This document shows, one piece after another, positions 16,317 to 24,287 of a stretch of 64,000 bases of DNA (its first letter is position 1; each line of letters starts with the position of its first letter). The position numbers were made by a program, and so were the translations under genes. Below the pieces are notes generated by a model, which was given only the letters and a program-made list of their open reading frames with translations, made no database searches and was not told where the DNA came from. This stretch comes from Flagellimonas profundi (GTDB lineage Bacteria > Bacteroidota > Bacteroidia > Flavobacteriales > Flavobacteriaceae): assembly GCF_017313275.1 (NCBI RefSeq), contig NZ_JAFLNM010000001.1:868001-932000 (forward strand), given 5' to 3'.

Positions 16317-16344
16317 AAGTGCTTTTTTAGATTTAAAATATACT

Positions 16345-16352
16345 TAAATTTG
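16345..16352 (+). promoter_or_regulatory. -7 box of menC
   Basis: TAAATTTG, a perfect match, ends nine bases before the menC ATG at 16362, so the leader would be only a few bases. Confidence 0.55.
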
Positions 16353-16361
16353 GACTACTTC

Positions 16362-17414
16362 ATGAAAGCAAGCTATAAAAAGTACACCCTCGATTTTAAA
16401 GTTCCCAGCGGTACCTCGCGCGGGGTTATGACCCAAAAGGAAACTTGGTATATCATTTTAGAGGATAAAGATGCTTTAGGTATTGGGGAGTGTGGTATTT
16501 TACGCGGGTTGAGTGTGGATGACCGCCCGGATTACGAACAACAACTTGCCTGGACCTGTAACAACATACATTTGGGAAAAAATGTACTCTTGAGTGAATT
16601 AAACGAGTTTCCCTCTATTCAATTTGGTGTGGAACAGGCGTTTTTATCCCTTCAATCCAAAAACCCTTTTGAACTGTTTCCTTCGGATTTCACTAAAAGG
16701 GAATCACCAATTCCGATCAATGGCCTTATTTGGATGGGGGATACGGAATATATGCTGCAACAGCTTGAACAAAAGCTAAAGGTTGGTTTTGGATGCATCA
16801 AAATGAAGATTGGTGCTATCGATTTTGAACAAGAAATATCCATTCTAAAATCCATTCGCGATAATTTTTCGCCAGATGATATAGAACTTCGGGTAGATGC
16901 CAATGGTGCATTTTCCGTAGATGAGGCTATGTCCAAATTGAATGGGTTATCAGCCTTTAAAATACATTCCATTGAGCAGCCCATTAAAGCGGGCCAATGG
17001 GAAGCAATGGCCGAGCTATGTAAAAAAACACCGCTTCCAATTGCCCTGGACGAAGAATTGATCGGGGTTTTTGATGTAACGGAAAAGGAGAAATTGCTAC
17101 AAACAATTCAACCCCAATTCATCATATTGAAACCAAGTTTGGTGGGTGGTATTAACGGTTGTAAACAATGGATAGCTTTGGCTGAAAAGCAGAATATAGG
17201 CTGGTGGATTACCAGTGCGTTGGAGAGTAATATTGGATTGAACGCGATAGCACAGTTTACCTACGCTCTGGATACAAAAATGCCACAAGGTTTGGGAACA
17301 GGGAGTCTGTTCACCAATAATATTGAGAGTCCCTTGGAAGTATCTGAGGGCAAACTTTTTTACAGACAATCAAAAGTTTGGGATATGGACTTAATACGGA
17401 AAATATGTACATAG
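16362..17414 (+). CDS. menC: o-succinylbenzoate synthase
   Basis: An enolase-superfamily dehydratase of 350 residues that forms o-succinylbenzoate from SHCHC. The catalytic set is visible: KMK (Lys147/Lys149) on the second barrel strand, metal ligands Asp179 (RVDANG), Glu205 (SIEQPI) and Asp230 (ALDEEL), and Lys257 (LKPSLVGG). The ATG at 16362 starts MKASYKKY; an upstream frame from 16302 lies within the SDR start and is not credible. The stop overlaps the CPBP start by ten bases, giving a menC-CPBP-menE operon. Confidence 0.95.
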   Translation: MKASYKKYTLDFKVPSGTSRGVMTQKETWYIILEDKDALGIGECGILRGLSVDDRPDYEQQLAWTCNNIHLGKNVLLSELNEFPSIQFGVEQAFLSLQSKNPFELFPSDFTKRESPIPINGLIWMGDTEYMLQQLEQKLKVGFGCIKMKIGAIDFEQEISILKSIRDNFSPDDIELRVDANGAFSVDEAMSKLNGLSAFKIHSIEQPIKAGQWEAMAELCKKTPLPIALDEELIGVFDVTEKEKLLQTIQPQFIILKPSLVGGINGCKQWIALAEKQNIGWWITSALESNIGLNAIAQFTYALDTKMPQGLGTGSLFTNNIESPLEVSEGKLFYRQSKVWDMDLIRKICT

Positions 17415-18343
17415 AGCAAGGATATAAGGGAAATGAAGGTTTATGGAAGTACTTGGTGCTGCCCGTAGGTTTCATTGGATTTATGGTATGGAATTACATT
17501 ATTACCGTAAACTCAGGTGTTAATGTTGAAGATGCCATGCAACAAATAATAGATCAATTTGGGAGTAACCTTGTGCTGATTCTGTTATTGGCGCCACTGG
17601 TCGTTGGTTTTTTTGTTGTTTTGGGTTGGACATTATTGGTCCATCAACAATCCATTACATCATTGACTACCTCACGGAAAAATATCGATTGGAAGCGAAT
17701 TATATATTCCTTTTTACTATGGGGAGGTGTTACCATTTTACTTACGGGAATCGATATTTATTTTTCACCGGAGAAATACGAACTTAATTTTAACCTTTCA
17801 AAATTTATTCCATTGGCTATTATAGCCATCCTGTTGATTCCGTTACAAACAAGTTTTGAAGAATACCTGTTCAGGGGGCACATGATGCAGGGAATTGGAC
17901 TTATGGCCAAGAACAGATGGGTGCCATTGGTAATCACATCCAGTTTGTTCGGTTTAATGCACATCGCAAACCCAGAAGTGGAAAAACTAGGTCTGGGCAT
18001 CTTGATTTACTACATAGGAACAGGCTTCTTTTTGGGGATTTTAACGCTGATGGATGAAGGCCTTGAACTGGCACTTGGATTCCATGCGGCCAATAATTTG
18101 ATAACAGCCTTGCTTGTAACAGCTGATTGGACCGCTTTCCAGACCAATTCCATTTATAGGGATATATCCGAACCGGTATTGGGTTGGGATGTATTGATTC
18201 CTGTTTTTGTGGTCTATCCTATTTTATTATTGTTCTTTTCCAAAAAATATGGTTGGAAAAACTGGAAAGAAAGGCTTTTTGGGCGCGTATTGTCCAAAGA
18301 AGAATTTGTAGCATTGACCGATGGAGAGTCCGACTTGGCATAG
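17405..18343 (+). CDS. CPBP-family intramembrane metalloprotease
   Basis: A 312-residue multi-pass membrane protein. The CPBP (Abi/CAAX protease-like) motifs are EEYLFR (152-157), FGLMH (182-186) and HAANN (227-231), supplying the two Glu and two His expected for the metal site. Starts and stops overlap menC (10 bases) and menE (23 bases), so it is locked into the men operon. Members of the family process or stabilise membrane proteins or lipidated peptides; its role here is unknown. Possible links to MenA or quinone-dependent membrane proteins are speculation. Confidence 0.9.
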   Translation: MYIEQGYKGNEGLWKYLVLPVGFIGFMVWNYIITVNSGVNVEDAMQQIIDQFGSNLVLILLLAPLVVGFFVVLGWTLLVHQQSITSLTTSRKNIDWKRIIYSFLLWGGVTILLTGIDIYFSPEKYELNFNLSKFIPLAIIAILLIPLQTSFEEYLFRGHMMQGIGLMAKNRWVPLVITSSLFGLMHIANPEVEKLGLGILIYYIGTGFFLGILTLMDEGLELALGFHAANNLITALLVTADWTAFQTNSIYRDISEPVLGWDVLIPVFVVYPILLLFFSKKYGWKNWKERLFGRVLSKEEFVALTDGESDLA

Positions 18344-19394
18344 TATTCACCCAGATTTTAAACTGAACAATGATTCTTGCACGATTGCAGCACTTGGCAA
18401 GGCGGCCGAAGCATTGGTGAAAAAAGGAGTGCCTTTTGAAAAGACAATAGGGAAGTTTTTATTGGATTGGATTTCGGGCACACCGACCATAGAGGTGCAA
18501 ACATCGGGTTCTACTGGCAACCCAAAGACCATTGAGCTTAAAAAGCAACACATGGTCAATTCCGCATGGGCTACGGGAGTATATTTTGGTTTACAACCCC
18601 GGCAAAAAGTACTTTTATGTTTGCCCTGCACAGGAATAGCAGGCAAAATGATGTTAGTTCGTGCTATGGTTCTCGGACTGCATTTGGATTATGTGGAACC
18701 ATCATCAAATCCCTTGCCCAGTAATAACAAAGTGTATGATTTTGTAGCGATGGTCCCCCTTCAAGCCCAAAATTCGCTAAATGAAATGGGCAGGGTAAAA
18801 CAATTGATTATTGGTGGGGCACCGGTGGATTCAAGTTTGCGGAAATCGCTTGCCAAGCTACCCGTTAAAGCGTATGAAACCTATGGTATGACGGAGACCG
18901 TTACCCATATTGCAGTAAAAAGAATCGATGCAAAACCTTCCAATCCTTTTGAAGTTTTGCCAAATGTTACCGTTTCACAAGATGGTAGGGGATGCCTAGT
19001 GATTGATGCCCCCAACATTTCAGATGGGAAAATAATCACCAATGATTTGGTAGCACTGAGTGGGAAAACAAAATTTCATTGGTTGGGCCGATATGATTCC
19101 ATCATCAATTCTGGAGGAATTAAATTGGTTCCGGAGAAAATAGAGGAAAAGTTATCAAGCCTAATCCAGTCACGTTTTTTTGTGGCAGGTATTTCCGATG
19201 AGACTTTAGGTCAAAAATTAGTGTTGATTATCGAGGGGGAATCAGACAACAAACAAGAATTGCTACAAGCCATCAAAAGGGAAAAAAGAATCGTAAAATA
19301 TGAGGTGCCCAAGGCTATTTACTTTGTAAAAACATTTGAGGAGACTTCGACTAAAAAGGTAGACCGAAAAAAAACGCTTCAACAACTTATATAA
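18321..19394 (+). CDS. menE: o-succinylbenzoate-CoA ligase
   Basis: A 357-residue AMP-forming acyl-CoA synthetase, compact compared with the 450-500 residues of many MenE enzymes, as usual in Bacteroidota. The phosphate loop is TSGSTGNPK (61-69), followed by YETYGMTET near residue 187, the adenylate-binding WLGRYD near 250 and the C-terminal hinge and lysine region ending in KKVDRKKTL. It activates OSB for ring closure by MenB. Position at the end of the menC-CPBP cluster supports the assignment over other acyl-CoA ligases. Confidence 0.92.
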   Translation: MESPTWHSIHPDFKLNNDSCTIAALGKAAEALVKKGVPFEKTIGKFLLDWISGTPTIEVQTSGSTGNPKTIELKKQHMVNSAWATGVYFGLQPRQKVLLCLPCTGIAGKMMLVRAMVLGLHLDYVEPSSNPLPSNNKVYDFVAMVPLQAQNSLNEMGRVKQLIIGGAPVDSSLRKSLAKLPVKAYETYGMTETVTHIAVKRIDAKPSNPFEVLPNVTVSQDGRGCLVIDAPNISDGKIITNDLVALSGKTKFHWLGRYDSIINSGGIKLVPEKIEEKLSSLIQSRFFVAGISDETLGQKLVLIIEGESDNKQELLQAIKREKRIVKYEVPKAIYFVKTFEETSTKKVDRKKTLQQLI

Positions 19395-19429
19395 GTTTTG
19401 TACATTCAAAATCTTTAAAAAAATCAACC

Positions 19430-20776
19430 ATGCAAAAAACCATAAAACTAGCGTTACTGCTCCTTCCTTTTATTGTATCCTCACAACAAATACTCCCCGA
19501 AGTGGAAAGGGCGAGGGTAGTGGATGAAATTCTTGAAGAACGATTCAATGTATTGCTACCCCAATTAATGGATGATGCAGGGTTGGATATGTGGGTTTTG
19601 ATTTCCCGCGAATATAATGAAGACCCCGTGCTCCGAACCATGCTGCCTGCAACTTGGTTGAATGCCCGAAGAAGAACTATCCTACTTTTTTACAGGGACA
19701 AGGATAAAGATACCATCGATAAATTGGCTGTAGCGCGCTACAATATTGGTAAAAGCATTACATCGGCTTGGGACAAAGAGAAAGAACCCGATCAGTGGAA
19801 ACGTTTAATGCAATTGATCGCGGAACGTAATCCGGATAAAATAGGACTTAATTTTTCCAAAGACCATAATATTGCCGATGGACTGGACAAAACCGATTAT
19901 GATGAGTTTATGGCCAACCTTCCCCGAAAATATCAGTCCAAAGTGGTATCTGCTGAACAGTTGGCTGTGCGTTGGATTGAGACTCGCACACCCAGGGAAA
20001 TGACCATTTTTAATCAGTTAACGGATATTACACATGATATTATCGCCGAAGCCTTTTCGGAGAAAGTGATTACACCAGGGGTTACCACGACTACCGAAGT
20101 AGAATGGTGGATGCGCCAAAAGGTAACCGATTTAGGACTGGAAACGTGGTTTCATCCTACAGTGGATGTCCAAAGGACCAGCGAAGAATTGGTAGGGCAC
20201 TTGTATTCATTTTCCGGAAGACCGGATGATGAAGTGATCCAACGGGGCGATTTGCTGCATTGCGACTTTGGAATCACCTATTTACGTTTGAATACCGACT
20301 GTCAGGAACTGGCCTACGTTTTAAAACCAGAAGAAACCGAAGCACCATCATTTTTGGTAAATGCCTTGTATGATGGTAATCGTGTACAGGATTTTTTGAC
20401 GCAGAACATGGTCGAGGGCAGGGTAGGAAACGAAATCCTGGCAAAAGCCTTGCAAGATGCAAAGGATTCAGGTCTCCGACCAGCCATTTATACACATCCC
20501 TTGGGAATGTACGGACACTCTGCAGGAACCACCATCGGAATGTGGGATGCCCAGGGTGGAGTGATGAAGGATGATGGTGAAAATTATCCTTTGAACCCAA
20601 ATACCGCTTATGCCATTGAACTGAATGCAACGGTGAACATTCCGGAATGGAACAGGGACATTAGAATTATGTTGGAGGAGCCTGGTTTTTTCGGGGAAGA
20701 TGGCTTCAGGTATATAAATGGCAGACAAACCGAATTATTGCTTATTCCAAGACCAAAATCACATTTAGGGAACTGA
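19430..20776 (+). CDS. Secreted M24-family aminopeptidase P-like protein
   Basis: 448 residues with a signal peptide (ends near VSSQQ). The pita-bread domain (about 190-440) keeps the metal ligands in order: Asp in HCDFG, Asp in NTDCQEL, His in GMYGHSAGT, Glu in AIELNAT and Glu in IMLEEPG. This is the Xaa-Pro aminopeptidase pattern. The N-terminal domain (about 20-180) is of creatinase/prolidase type. It follows menE by 35 bases but has a different role, probably peptide degradation in the periplasm. Confidence 0.9.
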   Translation: MQKTIKLALLLLPFIVSSQQILPEVERARVVDEILEERFNVLLPQLMDDAGLDMWVLISREYNEDPVLRTMLPATWLNARRRTILLFYRDKDKDTIDKLAVARYNIGKSITSAWDKEKEPDQWKRLMQLIAERNPDKIGLNFSKDHNIADGLDKTDYDEFMANLPRKYQSKVVSAEQLAVRWIETRTPREMTIFNQLTDITHDIIAEAFSEKVITPGVTTTTEVEWWMRQKVTDLGLETWFHPTVDVQRTSEELVGHLYSFSGRPDDEVIQRGDLLHCDFGITYLRLNTDCQELAYVLKPEETEAPSFLVNALYDGNRVQDFLTQNMVEGRVGNEILAKALQDAKDSGLRPAIYTHPLGMYGHSAGTTIGMWDAQGGVMKDDGENYPLNPNTAYAIELNATVNIPEWNRDIRIMLEEPGFFGEDGFRYINGRQTELLLIPRPKSHLGN

Positions 20777-20820
20777 TTATTTTTTCGTAAATTTAGTAAT
20801 CATCTAATTTTCAAGTTGCT

Positions 20821-22551
20821 ATGAGATTACTGATTTTCGCAGGTTTTTTCCTTTTGTTTTCTGGTTTGACTTTCGGTCAAAAAACGATTACGGGTCGTGT
20901 AACCGATGGTAAATCGGCATTGTCCAATGTTCAGATTGCCAATTTAGCTTCGGGAAGTAAGACGACTTCTGATGCTGAGGGACAATATCAAATCATGGCC
21001 GAACCCCGTCAAGAACTCCAATATACCTATATGGGTATGGATACCGTAACGATCATGGTGGAGGATGTTACTCGAATTCTCAATGTTAAAATGAACCCCA
21101 AGGTCGAGGAACTGGATGAGGTAACGGTATCTAAAACGATCTTAAAAGGTCAAAAGGAAATGAAATTGGAATATGATTCCAATCCAAATATTATAAAATC
21201 AGCTTTTGGTTTTATGGATAAGGAAGCCTCAGCCTTTTCAATGAGAATTCTCGATGAGGAAGAATTAAATCAAGAACTCAACTTAAGTTTGGCCATTCAA
21301 GGTCAATTTGCTGGAGTAAAATCATACTGCAGCCCAAAGGGTGAACTTATTGTATCCATGAGAGGGCTTCAAAGTATAAATTTCCCAAGAAAAGCGGTTT
21401 TTGATGTGGATGGCATGGTTTTAAGTAAAGTGGATTGCTTTCAGTTCGTTGGAAATATAAAAAGGATGGCTTTTATTCCTTCATTGATCGCGACCTCTCT
21501 TTATGGTACACTTGGTTTAGGGGGTGTTGTGGTCATCAACACGAAAACTGGAACCATTACCCCTAGAGAAAACAATAAGCCTTATGATCATGCAAAGCTT
21601 CGTAACAACTTTGTAAAGAAAGGCGATGTTACAGGAAACGTGACCAATCAGACATTGCCCAATTATTCGAAACAACTTCGAAAAAGTAGCTCGGTGGCAG
21701 AAGCAAAAACCATATACAACAACAAACGGGCTATCTATGGTAGTCATCCTCATTTTCTATTGGATTCCTACGCTTATTTTTTTGAGCAACAAGGAGAAGA
21801 GGACTTTGCCAATAAAATTATGGAGGAGTTTATTGAAGCAATGGATAAAACCCCTGTAATGTTAAAAGCTCTCGCCTATACTTTGGAAAAAGAAGAGCGG
21901 TTCGATAAGGCCCATGACATTTATAAAAAAATATACTGTTTACGTCCGGATTATGCCCAAAGCTTTATCGATATGGCCAACAGCTATCGCAATGTGGGCG
22001 AGCCAAAATCGGCTACCACCCTGTATGCAAGACATGCCTATCTTCAGGATGAGGGAATGCTGCCCGTTGATAGTATGGAATTGGGCATGATCATGAAGCG
22101 AGAGGTCAAGAATTTGTTCAAATTGGAAAACAGCACTCTAAAGATCAAAAACAGGAAGAAATACGAGGAAGATGACTTTTCCACAAGACTGGTGTTTGAA
22201 TGGAACGATTCCGAAGCGGAATTCGACCTGCAGTTTGTAAACCCGGCTAACCAATATTTCAATTGGAAGCATACTATGGCAGAAATGCCTGAACGAATCA
22301 GGTCCGAAAAGAAATTTGGCTATTCTATGGCCGATTTTATATTGGATGAGGAGCTGCCGGGTATTTGGAAAGTAAATGCCACCTATCACGGCAACAAACA
22401 ATTAACGCCATCTTACTTAAAAGTGACCATTTACCGTAACTACGGCAGCAAATTGCAAAGCAAAGAAATTAAAGTGTTTCGTATGGGTACCAAAGGGGCC
22501 AATCAGCATTTGTTCGATTTTAACCTCACAACCAAGGTAGCCAATAATTGA
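20821..22551 (+). CDS. CarboxypepD-reg / TonB-plug-like / TPR protein without a barrel, copy A
   Basis: 576 residues. Signal peptide (ends LTFGQ), a CarboxypepD-reg-like domain (about 20-105: ITGRVTDGKSALSNVQIANL and YTYMGMDTV), then a segment resembling the plug of SusC/TonB receptors (about 135-245; FDVDGMVLSK and LYGTLGLGGVVVINTKTG fit the plug ending). Instead of a 22-strand barrel come two TPR-like helical repeats (about 345-410) and a 115-residue C-terminal domain (STRLVFEWNDSEAEF onward). It therefore cannot be a normal transporter. Copy B follows in the same operon. Function unknown; exported location is well supported. Confidence 0.85.
   Translation: MRLLIFAGFFLLFSGLTFGQKTITGRVTDGKSALSNVQIANLASGSKTTSDAEGQYQIMAEPRQELQYTYMGMDTVTIMVEDVTRILNVKMNPKVEELDEVTVSKTILKGQKEMKLEYDSNPNIIKSAFGFMDKEASAFSMRILDEEELNQELNLSLAIQGQFAGVKSYCSPKGELIVSMRGLQSINFPRKAVFDVDGMVLSKVDCFQFVGNIKRMAFIPSLIATSLYGTLGLGGVVVINTKTGTITPRENNKPYDHAKLRNNFVKKGDVTGNVTNQTLPNYSKQLRKSSSVAEAKTIYNNKRAIYGSHPHFLLDSYAYFFEQQGEEDFANKIMEEFIEAMDKTPVMLKALAYTLEKEERFDKAHDIYKKIYCLRPDYAQSFIDMANSYRNVGEPKSATTLYARHAYLQDEGMLPVDSMELGMIMKREVKNLFKLENSTLKIKNRKKYEEDDFSTRLVFEWNDSEAEFDLQFVNPANQYFNWKHTMAEMPERIRSEKKFGYSMADFILDEELPGIWKVNATYHGNKQLTPSYLKVTIYRNYGSKLQSKEIKVFRMGTKGANQHLFDFNLTTKVANN
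22177..22246 (+). repeat. 70-base tract identical to 23904-23973
   Basis: All 70 bases are the same in copy A and copy B of the tandem genes, while sequences on the 5' side differ strongly. This points to gene conversion or a recent local exchange. Confidence 0.9.
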
Positions 22552-24284
22552 AAGCTGTTTGTTCCATAATGTTTCTTGTATTTACCCTGACCTCAGGTCT
22601 GGCACAAAATACCATTACCGGACGTGTGACGGATGGTGATAATCCGTTGTCCAATGTACATGTGACCAATTTAACCACTGAAACAGGCACGTCAACCGAC
22701 AAGGAGGGTAGATACAACATAAAGGCCTCCCCTCGTGAGGAATTGCGTTTTACATACGTGGGTATGGACACAATCACCATTATTGTTGAGGATGTGACCA
22801 GGATTTTAAATATTGCCATGCTGCCCAAGGTGGAAATGTTGGATGAAGTTGTGGTTACAGAGAAAATCAGCAAGCAGAAGAATCTCGCTATGAATTACAA
22901 TAAGGATTCTTCAATTGTAAATACGTCATTTGGATACTTAAGCCCTGCAAGCACGGCCTATCACCTAAAGGTGATAGATGGATCCGAGTTCAATCAAGGT
23001 TCCGATGTGTTGTATGCCATTGCAAGTCGAAGGTCGGGTATAAAAGTGGAAAATCACTTTAATTCTTTCACTGGACAATTTGTTCGCACCCTGTTTTTAA
23101 GGGGAGGTGCTACATCAAACAACAAAAGTCCAGCTTTGTTCGAGGTCGACGGTAATATTTTTAACGACCCACCAATTTGGTTAGATATTTCCAATATTAA
23201 GCGAGTTGGCATAATTCCTGGTGTTCAAGCGGTTTGGCGATATGGTCCCATTGCTCGAGGGGGAGTGGTGATTATAAACACCTCAAATGGAGTTCATGGA
23301 TTAAGAGAGAAGAATAGTTCAAAACACTACGATCAGGCTAGACTCAGGAACAATTTTGTAACCGGTAAAGTGGTTTCTCGGTCGGAAATAAAAAACGAAT
23401 TGCCAACCTATTTAAAGGAAATGGAAAATTCCTCCAATCTTGAAAACGCTTTTAGGGTATATCAAAAGTATCGACAAGATTTCTCGGGCATCCCATATTT
23501 TTATTTGGACTCCTATAAATTGTTTTTCGAAAAATACGGCAAGGTATCCGCAGATACCATCTTGAAGGACGGATTACCATATTTTGAATCAAATCCAGTT
23601 TGGATAAAAACATTGGCATTTATTTATGAATCCCAATCTAGATTCGAGCATGCACACCACATGTACAAGAAGGCATATCTGTTGCGACCAGATTATACAC
23701 AAAGCTTTATTGATTTGGCGAAAAGTTACCAAAATATTGGTGATAGGGACCAAGCAAATTCAGTATTTGCGAGACTTGCCTATTTGATTGACAAAGGATT
23801 GATTTCTTCCGATAGCACGGAGCTTTCTCAAATGATAGAAAGAGAAATGGAAGACCTGTTCGAAACACAAAAAGAATCCAATACAAAGGGTTTGTTGGAA
23901 CAATTTTCCACAAGACTGGTGTTTGAATGGAACGATTCCGAAGCGGAATTCGACCTGCAGTTTGTAAACCCGGATAACCAATATTTCAACTGGAAGCATA
24001 CTTTGGTGGAAATGCCGGAACGCATACGATCGGAAAAAAAATTAGGGTACTCCATGTCCGACTTTTTATTGGATGATGAATTACAGGGAACATGGAAGGT
24101 AAATACCACATACCACGGCAACAAACAATTGACACCATCTTACCTTAAAGTGACCATCTATCGAAATTATGGTAGCAAGTTGCAGAGCAAGGAAATCAAC
24201 ATATATCGGTTGGGAACAAAAGGGGCCAACCAACATTTGTTCGATTTTAATCTCCCATCAAGACTTGTGCAAAGTAGCAGATAA
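22548..24284 (+). CDS. CarboxypepD-reg / TonB-plug-like / TPR protein without a barrel, copy B
   Basis: A 578-residue paralogue of the preceding gene with the same domain order: signal peptide (ends GLAQN), CarboxypepD-reg-like domain, plug-like segment (ALFEVDGNIFND, WRYGPIARGGVVIINTSNG), TPR-like repeats (RFEHAHHMYKKAYLLRPDY) and the shared C-terminal domain. It starts with TTG at 22548, overlapping the TGA of copy A by three bases, so translation is probably coupled; an ATG at 22569 would leave a very short signal peptide. The 3' part is nearly identical to copy A at DNA level, the rest is well diverged. The two may work as a pair. Confidence 0.85.
   Translation: MKAVCSIMFLVFTLTSGLAQNTITGRVTDGDNPLSNVHVTNLTTETGTSTDKEGRYNIKASPREELRFTYVGMDTITIIVEDVTRILNIAMLPKVEMLDEVVVTEKISKQKNLAMNYNKDSSIVNTSFGYLSPASTAYHLKVIDGSEFNQGSDVLYAIASRRSGIKVENHFNSFTGQFVRTLFLRGGATSNNKSPALFEVDGNIFNDPPIWLDISNIKRVGIIPGVQAVWRYGPIARGGVVIINTSNGVHGLREKNSSKHYDQARLRNNFVTGKVVSRSEIKNELPTYLKEMENSSNLENAFRVYQKYRQDFSGIPYFYLDSYKLFFEKYGKVSADTILKDGLPYFESNPVWIKTLAFIYESQSRFEHAHHMYKKAYLLRPDYTQSFIDLAKSYQNIGDRDQANSVFARLAYLIDKGLISSDSTELSQMIEREMEDLFETQKESNTKGLLEQFSTRLVFEWNDSEAEFDLQFVNPDNQYFNWKHTLVEMPERIRSEKKLGYSMSDFLLDDELQGTWKVNTTYHGNKQLTPSYLKVTIYRNYGSKLQSKEINIYRLGTKGANQHLFDFNLPSRLVQSSR
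23904..23973 (+). repeat. 70-base tract identical to 22177-22246
   Basis: Second copy of the identical tract. Further near-identical runs continue to the 3' end of the gene, interrupted by scattered substitutions. Confidence 0.9.
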
Positions 24285-24287
24285 GGA

